From contig VXAU01000197.1 in the NCBI GenBank assembly GCA_013399695.1, forward strand, positions 77,651 through 141,650: DNA of 64,000 nucleotides, read 5' to 3'. Made by a program: the position numbers and the translations under genes. This DNA comes from Formicarius rufipectus. Its lineage: Eukaryota > Chordata > Aves > Passeriformes > Formicariidae. The notes below the pieces were generated by a model. It had not been told where the DNA came from. It was given only the letters and a program-made list of their open reading frames with translations, and did not search any database. Shown here one piece after another: positions 16,861-29,500 of the stretch (position 1 is its first letter; each line of letters starts with the position of its first letter).

Positions 16861-19800
16861 GTGTTTTCTCAAACTTAAGGAGTATAGGCACACTGGAACA
16901 CACAGCTGCTCATCCGTGGTGCCTCTGTCATCCCCTGACTTCTTACAACCTTCGTCCTGAATGGTTTAGACTTTAACGCTGCAAAGAATTTGGATGTGAC
17001 TTATTTTTGGCGAGTTAGTGCTTCTTCAAGTACAAGTTGTCTCATTCCAACCTCTTCTGTGCTAATACTCTTCTTTCTCTCTGAAGCACTTCAGCAGCAG
17101 GGCCTGTGCATTCCAAGTTTTATAAAGTTCCTGCCACAATCTGCTTCAGTAACTTGTTTGTAAAAGTTGACAACAGGGATTGTGGATGGTTTAGAAGAAT
17201 CTTAGTGGTGATCTGACTGTGCTGCGGTACTGGGGGGGTGAAGTCAGGGAGTGAAGGGAGACTAGTTCTGGTTAGGTGTACACTGAATGTTACCTGGTTA
17301 CTACAGGGATTCGATAGATAGAAAGCATGCTTTATATTACAGAGATACTTCTGAACATAATATCACACAGTGAAGTGGTGTGCCTAAACCTGAAGATGAG
17401 GAAAACATACAAAAAAAGTATAACTTTTTAAGCTGTAGTTTAAAAAGACCCAGGTGATTATTGCTTTGACTAAATTGCTCTTGAACAAAACACAGCTGTT
17501 GCATTCCCCAGTGAAATTGCAAATTCATCACCTGCACTGAACCTTTGAATTCTCTGGAGCAAGAGTGGTTCTGGGTGACCTCTTTAAAGAGCAGGGTAAT
17601 GCCAGTCCTGAACAAACACTTATCACATGGCAACCCCTCTGCCACGTGGGCCACACTGAGGTTTTCTGCAGTTGTTTTAGAGAGGAAGGTATGACGCTGT
17701 AGAGATATAGGATGTGATGATCAAATTGTAGCAATTTAAAAATCAATATATTTGAGTTGCATATCTGTTAACACTCTGTTATTCTCTTAGTGGGCAGGGT
17801 AAGAAGGGGAAACACAACAGGAGTGCTGATTTTGCACTGCTTTCAACCTCACCTGTCACTCCTGGTGTTTACACAGCAGAGCCTGCCAGTGTCAGAAGCT
17901 GCATTTTTCACATACCTACCCTGCAGCCAATTCTGGTTACACAGCCTGTTTGTGAAGCTGCCCAAGTTCTGAGCTGGCAACAAAAAAAAAGGAAGGGAAA
18001 GATAGCTAAAGAAAGTAAAGCAGAATAGAAATGCATCAATCTAGTTACTTATCCTTCTCTTCTCAAAATGTGTGTGAAAACTAGAAATAGATAGGGGGAG
18101 TGTTTTTATGAATTCTTATGGTTGCCTGCAGGCAGCTGTGTGTGTGAAGCCATGTAGTGTAGTATACCTGAAGTGTCAAGTGTAGGGATCCCCATAGAAT
18201 TATAGCTCAGTTTTGAACTCCTGTGACAAAGAACACCCTCATTTTGCAGATGCAGAAAGGCTGCATTTTCCTGTTGGGTAGGATGAGTTCTAGAATGTGC
18301 AGTAAAAGACTGGAACAGCCCAAGGCCAAGACAGAAATCTGGTGTTTTGAAATTGCAGGCCTTCTTCTCATCATCTGTGTAATTAGGAACTAAAACTGCA
18401 GTCTGATAGTGTGAGAAATTGCCAAGCAATAAATTTTCTTTCCCACGTTCACAGCTGTGGATCAACTCAAAATGCAGTTTTGAAGGTTAACTAAACTTTC
18501 TATTGATGTGAGTCCCCTAAATCCTCCATAAAATAGATGAAGGAATAGTAAGGAAATAAGAGAAAGAAGAATGTCAAAGTTTTAAGAAGTGGGAAAATAA
18601 AGGGAGGGGATGACATTTAGAAGACATTTAAATATTTGTTTAACAGCTGTTGAAGGTGCAGAAGAGCCAGATTAGTAGTTTAGATTCAGTGGTCTGCTCT
18701 TTCAGGCTGTGACAGCAGCATCCCAAACACAGGGATGGCAGCTCAGTGGAAAACACACACCTTCAAATGTCACAGTGTCAGTCTAAGCGGCTTTAACACT
18801 ATTGAAGGTGTTAGTGGATGTATCTTGCTGACTTCTGGCATTGATGCTTGTTCTGTATTTCCTCAGTGTGAGATTTCTCTAACACTGCAGTGTTACAGGG
18901 TGTATTTTGCATGGTGATTAGTAATGAGGAAGGATTTCTCTGTAGATCAAAATGTTATTGGGAACGGAGTTTGACACACAGTTCTGCCGTTCTTCTCATT
19001 TCTGTGTTGTCAGGTGCTTCATTCACAGGTGCACAGATGTGCTGGTCATGCCCTGAAGGACCTGAACCAGTAAAGGTCCAGTAATATTCTTGGCTCATGA
19101 GACAACATATGGTGATGTTCAGCTTGTTCTTCCAGTTGCCTTGAGGCACAGACCTTTGTGCCTTTGCAATGAGGAACACTGTTCCTCCACTACTGATCAG
19201 GATTGCTGTTGAGAAGAGAGTGGGCAAAGGAATAGCATTAGTGAGGTCCAATGAGGAGTTTCTGAATTTTGTTGCTTCTTTAAGTCTATTAACACATGTC
19301 TTTACATGGAAGCAGTTGGATACCTCAGGCTAACCCTCCTAAATGCCCTAACCTAAAATGAATTATTTTAACAAACTTCTCCAAACTCAGCTACCATAAC
19401 CAAACACCAGCTAAGGGAGCAAACCACTTTTGCTCACAGGTAGGGCTTGTGCTTAAATCACTAATCCAGTGAAGCTTTGCAGGTGTTTCTACTTTGAATA
19501 ATTTATTTAAATCAAAGGAACTGCCTCCTCCTAACTACAGTACATAAAATTCTGAAGAATTGAGGCAGGCTTAAGTAATCTTGTTTTGCAGAACTGTAAT
19601 TAACTTAGCTTTCTGGTAAGAGCTGTGTGTTCTGACAGTCTGTGGAAGCAGGTTAATATGAATGAAGAGTCCATTAGTTACTTACAAAGCTTTAGAAATT
19701 AACCTGAAATATTCCTGACTTGCACTGCAACAGAACAAGAGATGATATCAGACCCCCAAATATAGAAATTTCTTCTTCCCCTTGATAGGAGATGAAACTT

Positions 19801-22800
19801 GTGTGGCCATCCTGTGACATATCCAAAGAACAATGTGAAATTCCTGCAACCTTCCTGTTTGAGGAGCTTTGCTACAATAACAGTTGAGAGACTTGGGCTT
19901 CCTGTTCTGCTCCCTCCCAAACGATCCGCTGCGTTGCCTCAGCATCCTGTTTTGTGTCTGTGTCTTACACTGGAGCACTCACACCCAAGGTGTGGCCCTG
20001 GCATCTTTATTTTCAGCATTTCCTTGCTTTTAGAGTAGTTAATTCAGCAATTCTGATATTTTGATGTTTGTATGTGATGTAAGAATGAGGAGGGGGAAAA
20101 GAAAATATTATCTTACTTCTGATTTGCCCGATCTCTTCTTAAAACTTTAGTCCCTTCCTCTGTGGAAACTACTAATACCCTGTCTACTGTGACCTTTGCT
20201 TGTATTAAATGCCCTAAAACTTACTTCCTTAGTCCTAATTTGTACCATTTAGTGTGTGTTAGTGTATTGCATTAATACTTCTCATTGCTAGGAACGTGTT
20301 TGCAGTGTCAGCGATACATTCACTTCAGACATAGCAGTGAATTTCAGGTGTGTTTGCCTGCAAAGGAACTTTCTGGTTTCCATGGGACCAGCTGTGGTAG
20401 GTAATGGAATCAACTGTGGACTTATCAGAAGCAACCTGCTCTGTCAGGAACACCCGTGCTCTACTGGTTTGTGATTAACAATGTTAGTGTTTTTTTTCTA
20501 GCTTTGACAAAGTGAATGCACAAGAGGAATGTGGCACTTCTGCTATTTACTAGTTCATTGAGCAAATGGTTAACAAACTGGCTCTGGTAATTTTGAGTGG
20601 TGACCAAAATTGCCTTATTTTCTGTTATGTGTGGTTTATCCACTGCTGCTGCTGAAGCTGATGGCAGAACCATACACAACTTGGGAGGAATGATGTGCAG
20701 CCCAAACTATATGTGTGTCTGGATAATAAAGGTTTTGACATCTCTGTCCTGACTTCAACAGTATATAGAGGCTGGATAAACCATTAATTTTTCTTGATCA
20801 GAGTACATTTCTTAATTCAAAACTCCCAGGGAGTTTTCCCAGTTACAAGATACTCCCAATAGCAATTTTGTAAAAGAATCACTTTGGCTTTAAAAAGAAA
20901 GTGTGTGTGTAAGGACACCTGTCATACAAGAGGGGAAAAAGCTTCATGAAATGCTGCGGGGAAAAAATCAAATTTATAACAATGAGGAAGCTTTCAGGGC
21001 TGACTTGCTGGTGTTGAAATCAGTTTATTTGGTTCTGCTTGAACAACTGAAATTGTTTTCCAAAACTGGCATGTTTTGCTCTCATAACGTGTGTGAAACA
21101 CCCTTTATTTTGCTCTTTGAATTTGGCATCAAGGTAAGAAATACTTAATATTAAACATGTTTAGGACTTAATTGAAAATTGTCTTTTGTGGAATTAAGCT
21201 TCTCGTGTTCTGCTGTGTGGTTTTTCTTCCTGCTGAGAATGAAATGGAAGTAGCAGGTGACTCTCCATTGCACATTTTCTATAAAAACTGTTCAGTGATG
21301 ACTGAAGAGCCTGAACAGATGGGTTCTGGATTCTAAAGCTGCTGCTTCTCATAGTTTCATAAGAAAAGCTGGAAAAAATCTGCTTCATGTAAACATAAGA
21401 GATGGATATTCTGTGTGTGGCATTGTTTATCTATTTGTTTTGATTCCATCTTGTTCCTCTCCTTTAAAGATCTGATGTCATTAACATTGAAAACCCCCAT
21501 ACAAATTCCTGTACATTACAGGATGTTAGATGTTCTCTCCTTGAAGGAGATATATACATCTATCTATCTATCTAGATAAGTGTGTTTGTATCTATATCTC
21601 TGTATATGTACATATTTCTACTTTTCTAGTCACTATCCCCATGGGAACTGTGAGTGCTGCTATAATAAATATCAGTGCTGCTGGAGTGGAAATATTCTGT
21701 AGTTGATTATAAGAATAAAAAGAGAGGGAAGTAAGCAGACTGGGGAGAAAAGGCTGAATACAAGCAGCTTTTGTTTATGAGGAAACTTGTGACCTGCTAT
21801 TATTTTGGCAGTATGAGAGGATCTTTCACTTGCTAGAGAACTGCTGGCATTTGCAGATCTGCTCTAAACCCAGTGCTGATAGAGCTGTAACGTGCTGGAA
21901 ACACACACTGAGTCCACAGAGACAGCCGGTGCTTTCCTGGCAGAGCTGTGCCATGTGTGATCTTCTGGTGTGGCAGAGCCCGTGTAGCAAATAAGTGTAC
22001 AAATGTAGCTTCCCTCAAATCTAAGGCAGCTGCAGCTGACTTATGCTTCAAGCTTGTGCTAGCAGATATAGCACCTCTTTTTCCCAACTTCAGGATATAA
22101 ATCTACATGCACACACTGAGAGGAAAAGAATCACCGAGTGGTGCTCTGGCCTGCAGTACCACTACTGACTTGTTGCCATGACTTTGGTAACAGTATCTAG
22201 AACAGCATCATGTAACTTGTTTTCTATTTTTTCCTTTTTTTTCCCCTGTAATTTGAAAGATGACAAGTGAGCAGTACTTGGCCGATGCAGTTGGTAATCT
22301 CTTGTGCTTCTCCTTATACAAACAGATTTCCTGACAGTACTGTGGGAGATCGTGTGTGTTTGGAGTGGGGGGGATACGAATTCTTTCCCTTCCAATAAAA
22401 AACAGGAAATGCAGAAGGCTTTGTGTTAACACGGGGTGTTTGGCCTGGCCTAGAGAGGCGTCGTGCCACCCTCCACCGGGTGACACAGAGCTCAGGGCTC
22501 TGCTCCCTGTGCTGAGGAGCGGCTGTTTGGGATCTGCCATCTGCTCCGTGTCCTCAAAGCTGCCTGAGCTGCGGGCAGGGAGCACAGCAGGGAGTGTCTC
22601 AGCTCTTTCCAAGACTTTGTGAAAAGTGTAGTTGTCATTGAGGCTCTGGCCAAGGTGTGCTGGCCTGACTTGATGCTCTGGATGCTTCCCACTTACCCAC
22701 AGAGCTGTTTGCTAGAGGCTTCTGAGTATACCCTCTGAAACTGGAGGGTAAGAAGAGATGGGAGCATCTTTGAGCTGGTGATTTGTTTGCAACACTGATG

Positions 22801-25800
22801 GCAAGTGTGCTGGGGATTTAATAACTGGAATAAAACCAAATGAGAAGTGATCTTATTTTGTTTCTGCTTCCCCAAGGAACATGAGTATATTCTGTTTTTA
22901 TTTTCTGAAGACTGGTATGTAAGGGGTCAGTAACAGTCTTATAATTGACTTGACACACACGATTACAGTGTGGCTGTGATGGCATGACAGCTGGTCTTCT
23001 GAAGTGAAATAAAATAGAGAGCTAAATTGTATTGCAGGAGAGAAACAAGGTGAATGAGAAGTAAGTTCTGTCACTCATGCCAAATCTGAAGTATGCAAAA
23101 TATCATAATTGCTTTCTATTTCCATGTGTAACCTTATTTTGACCCAAAGGTGTTTGTATCATCAGGAGCTTTGCATGCTCCTTTTACCAGTACTCTGTGT
23201 GTCCAGTAGTCTGGAATCTTTCAAGGAGGAGCACATTATAGAAATTTGTGCCCTTTCTTAGCATTCATATTGCTTCACTCTTTAACTTACCACGTATTCT
23301 GTACTTAGGTTTCTGAAAGAAGGCTTGTATTTTACCATGAGTGACTGGAGGATGTGAACTCCATGCTCCAGCCACTGTCGATCTGATCTCAGCTGCTGGT
23401 GAAGCTACAGTGCCTCATCTGCACTGTTACAACATGCTCTAATTATTTTTTAATATTTTTTATTGTGGTCAAAACACACCCTTTTTGCCAGTAAAGAAAT
23501 AGCCTGTGGCAAAGAAATTTAAAGTCTGTTTACTACCAGCCTGTGCTGGGGCTGGGTAATTAGTGTTGCATGTGTCATAGAAATGGGGCTGACATATGTT
23601 TCTTCTAAAAGACACTTAAGGTAATGTCCTTTGCACATAACACACCTCACCAGCTTCCCTTTTCTTCCAGCACATTTGCTTTCCCACTTAGGAAACAGCT
23701 ACAGTGTTCCTTCTGAATCACGAAGATTAAATTATGTGTGGTTCAGCTCGCCACCAGGGTGTCTAAGGCTTCTTTGAAAGGAAGATTTTAACAATAGGTG
23801 ACATTCTTCTTGGCTTACAAAAAAAGGTTGGAAGTCTGGTATGGTGATTGCAGTGAGCTTCTACTTTTGCCCTCGTTTCCATAGGTACTGTGGCTGCTTC
23901 CAGATACTCTCCAGCCAAGTGAGACCTTGTAGCTCTCAACTAAAGCAGCAGTTCCTACTCTTTTTTAATTGTGTGTTTTAGCTCTTGAAGTCTCTGATTT
24001 CAAGGATGAAATTATAACTGGTCAACATTGAACATGAATGAAAGATGCCATTCCTTGGAGCTCCATTTACCTGAGCTCAAATAAAAACCATTCTTACCAA
24101 CATAGTAGTGCTATAATAAATTTATAAAGAAATCACAAATATATTCTGTTCAGAACTGAGACTGACAATGATATAAAAAATTACCTGTTTAGTTCAGTGT
24201 GTCAGAATCAACTGTTCCATGTTGTTGCTGACTGCATAGCAAAATCCCAATAAACAACCATTTTCTTACAGATTTGCAGAAGGATGGAGAGGGAGGAAAT
24301 GCACAGGAAACAAAGCTGAATGAAGCATATCAGTACTGAGGAATCCCTGAATTTCCTTTTAAGAACTGAGTGGCAACTGGAAAAAGTTGAAGGATGTAAC
24401 ATAATAACTTGTAAACTTTCTCTTTGTTACAGGCATCCTGAAAGCAGAGGTTTATACAGGACTTGTGAATTATTGCACTTCAGAGATTGCCTTTTGTTTA
24501 AGCTGCTTTTTATGGACCCAGTTCAGCAAGTCAAGACTCTGAAAAGTAGAAATCTATGAAGTGTAAAATCAAAGAATTAAGCCCTCTTCTGATGCTGAGC
24601 TGGAAACCCAGGCTAGGTTAGGATTTTTCCTCCAGCATAGCAGAGAAATCCTGAAGATGAGTGAAGCTGTGGCTCTCACTGTGCATTTAAATTCATAGCT
24701 GCTTCACTTAATACTTTTTGTCTCAGTTCTTGGCGATGAAACCTGCTTTGACTAAAGCTTCTGACTTTCAGCAGCATCAGCTACACATCTGGCATTGTTT
24801 GTGGGACTTGTGTTTTCATGTTCCTTTTTTTTCCCCCTGTACAAACAAAAACAGGAAGCAGGATTTTTCAGAGGGGCTGGGGGTTGCCATACCCCTTTTG
24901 GATGTATTTCTTGCCTGACTTTTTAAAAGGTTGTCTGTCAGTGTCAGAGTGATTATAAGCACACTTTGTTACTTTAACTAGGCCAGGAAAGGAACTGACT
25001 CCCCTAAACATATTAGCCTTTTAAAAGAAATAAAAAACCACTTTCTGTTTTCCCTTGATGTGACATGACTGCGGCTAGCACTGAAAGGACTGCAAACACA
25101 TTGCCATCTATTTGAAGTACCGAAATAACTCATTAAAGGAGGCAGAATGCGGAGCATAAAGCAGGGCTGTGTTACAGCCTGCTGACTAACACAATGCTTT
25201 CTGTTTGCTGCCACGGGAGGTGCTCGTACGGGGCTGGGAGGATGTGACAAGGCCTCTCTTTCAGAAAGACAATGGCAAAATGCATTTCAGCTTGTTGTCG
25301 CTGGGGTGTAAAAGCTCGCAGCCTTCCCCTGCCTGCCCTGCCGTGCACACAGACCAGTCATCGCTGGGCAACATCTGCACAGACCAGTCGCCTCCACCAT
25401 TTCATGCTCTGTAGCCAAACAGTTTTATGCAGGACTTTCTAAATGTTTCCTGGCAAAACAGAGTCTCGTCCTTGACTTGCTGCAGGTGCCTTAATGTGGT
25501 ATTTGCTTTGGTTGTATAATTTGATATTTCGTGGGAATCAGGCACTCCATGGACAATGCTTAAAATGCTTTTTATACACATTCATGGTTATTCTTCATTG
25601 TGCTCATAGAAAATGGCTGGAATGCGTGTTATGTACTGTAGTTGTTAGTGCTTGCCATTGGAATATAGTGAATTTAAGAGAGTTATCTTCAAGTAGCCCC
25701 ATTTTAAAGTTGGATGGGACTTGGTTACAAGTTCAAAGGCATTATAGCAAGTGTGTGCTTCCTATGAAGCACAGGGCTAAAATAAAGCCTTCAGTGAACA

Positions 25801-26454
25801 GGAGAGTGTGACTAGAGCATGTAGCTTTATTGTCTTCTAGATGCTTACCTATAAGCTTCATCTGAATCACAAGTCTTGGAGTCTCCTCCGAGTCCCCAGT
25901 GCTGACTCTTTGCACCTTCTTCCTGGGTGATTTCTTTGGGGAACTTACTGGGAGGAGAAACTGAATTATAAGGGCTGTAGGTTAGCACTGAGCAGGGCTT
26001 TTCTTGTGGAGGGGGGTCCTATTTTGGAAACTTGTGTGTACCACAGTGCTGAGAACTTGATACTGTGGGGCTGCAGGCAAGAAATGCCGTGTTTTGAGTA
26101 AAAAGAAAATGTTTGTGTTCAGAGGCTGGAATTGAAGGTATCAATTCCCATCTGAGAGCTCAAGAGAAGGAGGTACCATCTGTGACTGGAGTGTGAGGCA
26201 ACAGTTTGAAAACATGATTCATACACTTCTTCCTCTTTGCATTCTTGAGAAAGCAGTTGTCTAGCTGAGGATCTTACTAAAGATTTGTATGAATAAATAT
26301 TGAGCATATGGTTTCCTCTACTAGTTTACTAATGAAGTTGGAATTACTGTGTGTAATGGTTTCTCATTCTGAGGTCACCAGCCATACAGGGTGAGGTTGG
26401 TGAGCTCAGTTTACACTAATGCACTACTTTGCTTTCTCTTCCTTTTCTTACCAG
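16321..26454 (+). other. Large PPM1F intron (about 10 kb), no gene seen
   Basis: Lies between the N-terminal exon and the exon at 26455. I see a (TATC)n-like patch at about 21550-21575, AT-rich sequence and no convincing exon, RNA or transposon. ORFs of 60-134 codons on both strands show no recognisable domain and fit chance. Confidence 0.6.
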
Positions 26455-26588
26455 CAGAGGTGTTCCACCACTTCTTGCAGCATCGTTGATCCATGCTGCA
26501 GTTGATGAAGTTCTCCAAACAGACTTGACTGAATTTAAGCTGCAAAATGTGGAAACAGAGGGAGAAGAAGATGAGGAAAGGTTCACCT
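26455..26588 (+). CDS. PPM1F: PPM1F exon (acidic region), tandem acceptor
   Basis: Encodes RGVPPLLAASLIHAAVDEVL followed by QTDLTEFKLQNVETEGEEDE and ERFT, matching human residues about 69-118. The acceptor is CAGCAG (26452-26457), so the exon can start at 26455 or 26458. Both choices keep frame and differ by one codon. The donor is gtaagt, with the exon ending one base into a Leu codon. Confidence 0.94.
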
Positions 26589-29500
26589 GTAAGTATACTC
26601 TTTTTTTTCCCACTTTTCCCGGCGGCTGTCTGACCTCAGTGTTTTGAAATGTTTCCCAGATTATTTGGTTAGGCTGCCTGGCAAGCAGCAGTGAGCAGAA
26701 CTTTATTTGCTTCTGCTAGGTACCTGAGGGATGAAAGGAAGCTGTGCTAGTTTTGTGGGCAACACGCAAACACAGTGTCTGGAGCACTGGACTGATCATG
26801 TGGGTTGGCTTTCTGGAAAGGGAAGAGCAAAGCCCTTTTCTCTTTGGTAGGCTGACCTTAGAGTTTGACCTCCTGTGTTTTGACAGTGGCATCTTTACAA
26901 TTGCTGCCATGCAGCCACAGCACCATCTTAAATTCCTTAAATAAACCATCTTGCTTTTGTCGTGGGAGCTAAATTTTTTGACCTCTGGCCCCTCCACAAC
27001 TTGAACATCCTGAAACTCCAGATTTTTCTCTTGGCAAGTTTCTCAATAGTCACTGTCTTTATCGATGATTTCTTCTCTTCCCACCCTCCCTATAAAGATG
27101 GGGATGCTGAGGGAAGAAGAACCTGTGTCTTCTACCTGATGCCAGCATTTTCTCCTGAGTGAACTGGAGAGAAAACAGACCTTGGTGACTGAGTACTGGG
27201 TGTGTGCCTTGTGTAACAGATGGTTCTACTGCATTTACGTGCTGAAGTATTTAACATTAGACTTCTCCAAACCTTCAGTTCCTGTGCCAAGAATTTAAAT
27301 GGAGCAGGATGCAGGCAGAGCCAAAGATAAAAACGGAGGAGAGGTGTCTTAGGCAAACTAGTTTGTCCTGAAAGGAGAAATACTCATCCTTCCATTTCCC
27401 TGGGATGGCTTGAAAGGCAGTTCATTGTGCCCCCAAGGATGCTCCAAGCAAGGTGCTGCCATGGCCACGATACACTTTCCAGAAGCTTCTTTCAGCATCC
27501 CCCTCCAAGTCAGAAATAGCCGGAGGGGGAACACAATTAAGTCTTGCTGCACCCTGACTGTGCCATCCCTCACCTTGATGGCTGTGGCCTTCATATGCCT
27601 GGGGAGATGCAGGGAGTTTCCAGCATGGCAAGAGTTGTCTTTTTATCAGCTTGTCCAAGGTGTAAACAGCACACCCTGGCTTTCTTCCTTGGCAAGGGGC
27701 TGGAAGGGTTCCCCTGAGCAGGACTCTGGCTGCAGGAGGAAACTGGCAAATATGAATTCAGTGTGACCAGATCACTGCAACAGTAAGATAAAAAGGAAGT
27801 GCTGGCAGCAGTACTAGAGCATGGCTTTGTGCAGGGGAGACTGAAGGGGATCGAGGTACTGATCTTCCATAACCAGAAGCTCTGTTATGTTTGCAGCAAT
27901 GTCCATAAGGCCTGTGGTGAGATACAGCATTGTCAAAAGTGATGTAAAGCACCATTCATACTGTTTCACTTACATCCGAGAGAGTTGTATCTTGCTGTGT
28001 TGTGACTTCATGCTCCAGTGGTGCATCTGTGTTTCCTATTGCTCAAACTATATAGGAAGATCAGAGGCAACCTGTTGTAACCCACACAGCATAATCCTAT
28101 GGGTTTTCACAAAGAAGTTGGAAACTGCTGACAGGAGCATCCTGCAGTTGCTCCACTGGGGACTCTCCATTGGCTCCCATGAGCTGAACTGGAGCAGCGA
28201 TATAAGACATGAACTGCTATACATTTGTGAGGCTAGGATTGTAATGTCTAGTTCTGAGTCTTACAAAAGAAAGAAATTATAATGTTGAGAAAGAGTGAGT
28301 AATGAAGAACTGGACAGGATGGGGACATTTTCTTGGTTACAAGTGGCTAATGTCTCTGGAATCCTACATGGTTGCCATATACTGGGGACATTTGTAGAAT
28401 ATTCATACTTCTGTTTTACTCTGAAGACCATAAAGGATACGAATCTACACTTAAGATAGCACAGGCAAAGTCAGAAAATCCTTGGATGTGTTCCATCTTC
28501 AACTAGTTCAGGTTCTCTCTGACTGTTCCTTGTTGACAAATGTTACAGAGGTTTCCCTGTTCTGATGGTTGGAACCTTCTTTAAATTCCATTTTACATAT
28601 TCCCATTTTATGTTTATTCATTCCTGTGTCACCATGGCCATTTAGATCAAATATCTGTTAATCATTCCCCTATTGAACAGGCTGGAAATCTGCTCACTGT
28701 TTGGGTACTTGCAGTGCCTAATCTCTGCAAGGAACATCTACTTTAAAGGTGTTCATTTTTCTGCACACTTGGACTGTACTTATTTTCCCTGTCTTGTAAT
28801 TGCTATTACATCACCTTAACTGTACAACTGGGAGGAAAGATGTTCCATGTGCCATGGCACAGTATGGACTCTTCCTGCACTGCAGTAATAACAGGCAAAA
28901 AAAGCATTATTGGAATGAAAGAGAAGTGATTATGTAAAAGCAAGGGGGGAGGGGATGTTCTTGTATGGGTACTGCTGCTTGTGGTATATTGCAGAAGCCT
29001 TTCTGCTGTTAAGGTACTAAATTCCTTGTTAGATTTCACAAGCTTAATATTTAAGCAGTAATGTGTGTCTGAGTCTTCTGGTCAGTATTAGTCTAGACAT
29101 TTACAAGTATGCAAACTAATAGCTGTAGACAAGGCTGTCTAAGATGCTGTCCTCCTTAGTTATTTTGTATATGGGATTATTTCATATTTAAAGGTTTTAG
29201 TAACTTGCCCATTCACACCTGAACATTAAGCAAATCAAAAGTAACTTTGGTTAATATGTAGTGGCTGTTAATCAAAGATGTCTGTTTAAATTTAAGTTTT
29301 CAATTCTCCAGGCCCAGAGAGGCATTTGAAGCTGGCCAGCCAGTGTTGCTGAGAAAAGAAAAGCTGCAAAACCAGGAGTAATAAAAGGAATTCTGAGGAA
29401 GCTCAAATGCTAACAGGGTTAGCAGGAATCAGAGTAAAATAGAAATAGGAAAGATAGTTCAGACACTGCAGTTCTTTAGGAAACACATTAGTGACCAGCA

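Noticed and set aside
21545..21610. TATC/TATA-rich patch as a regulatory site
   Set aside because: It is a short simple repeat, common in introns.
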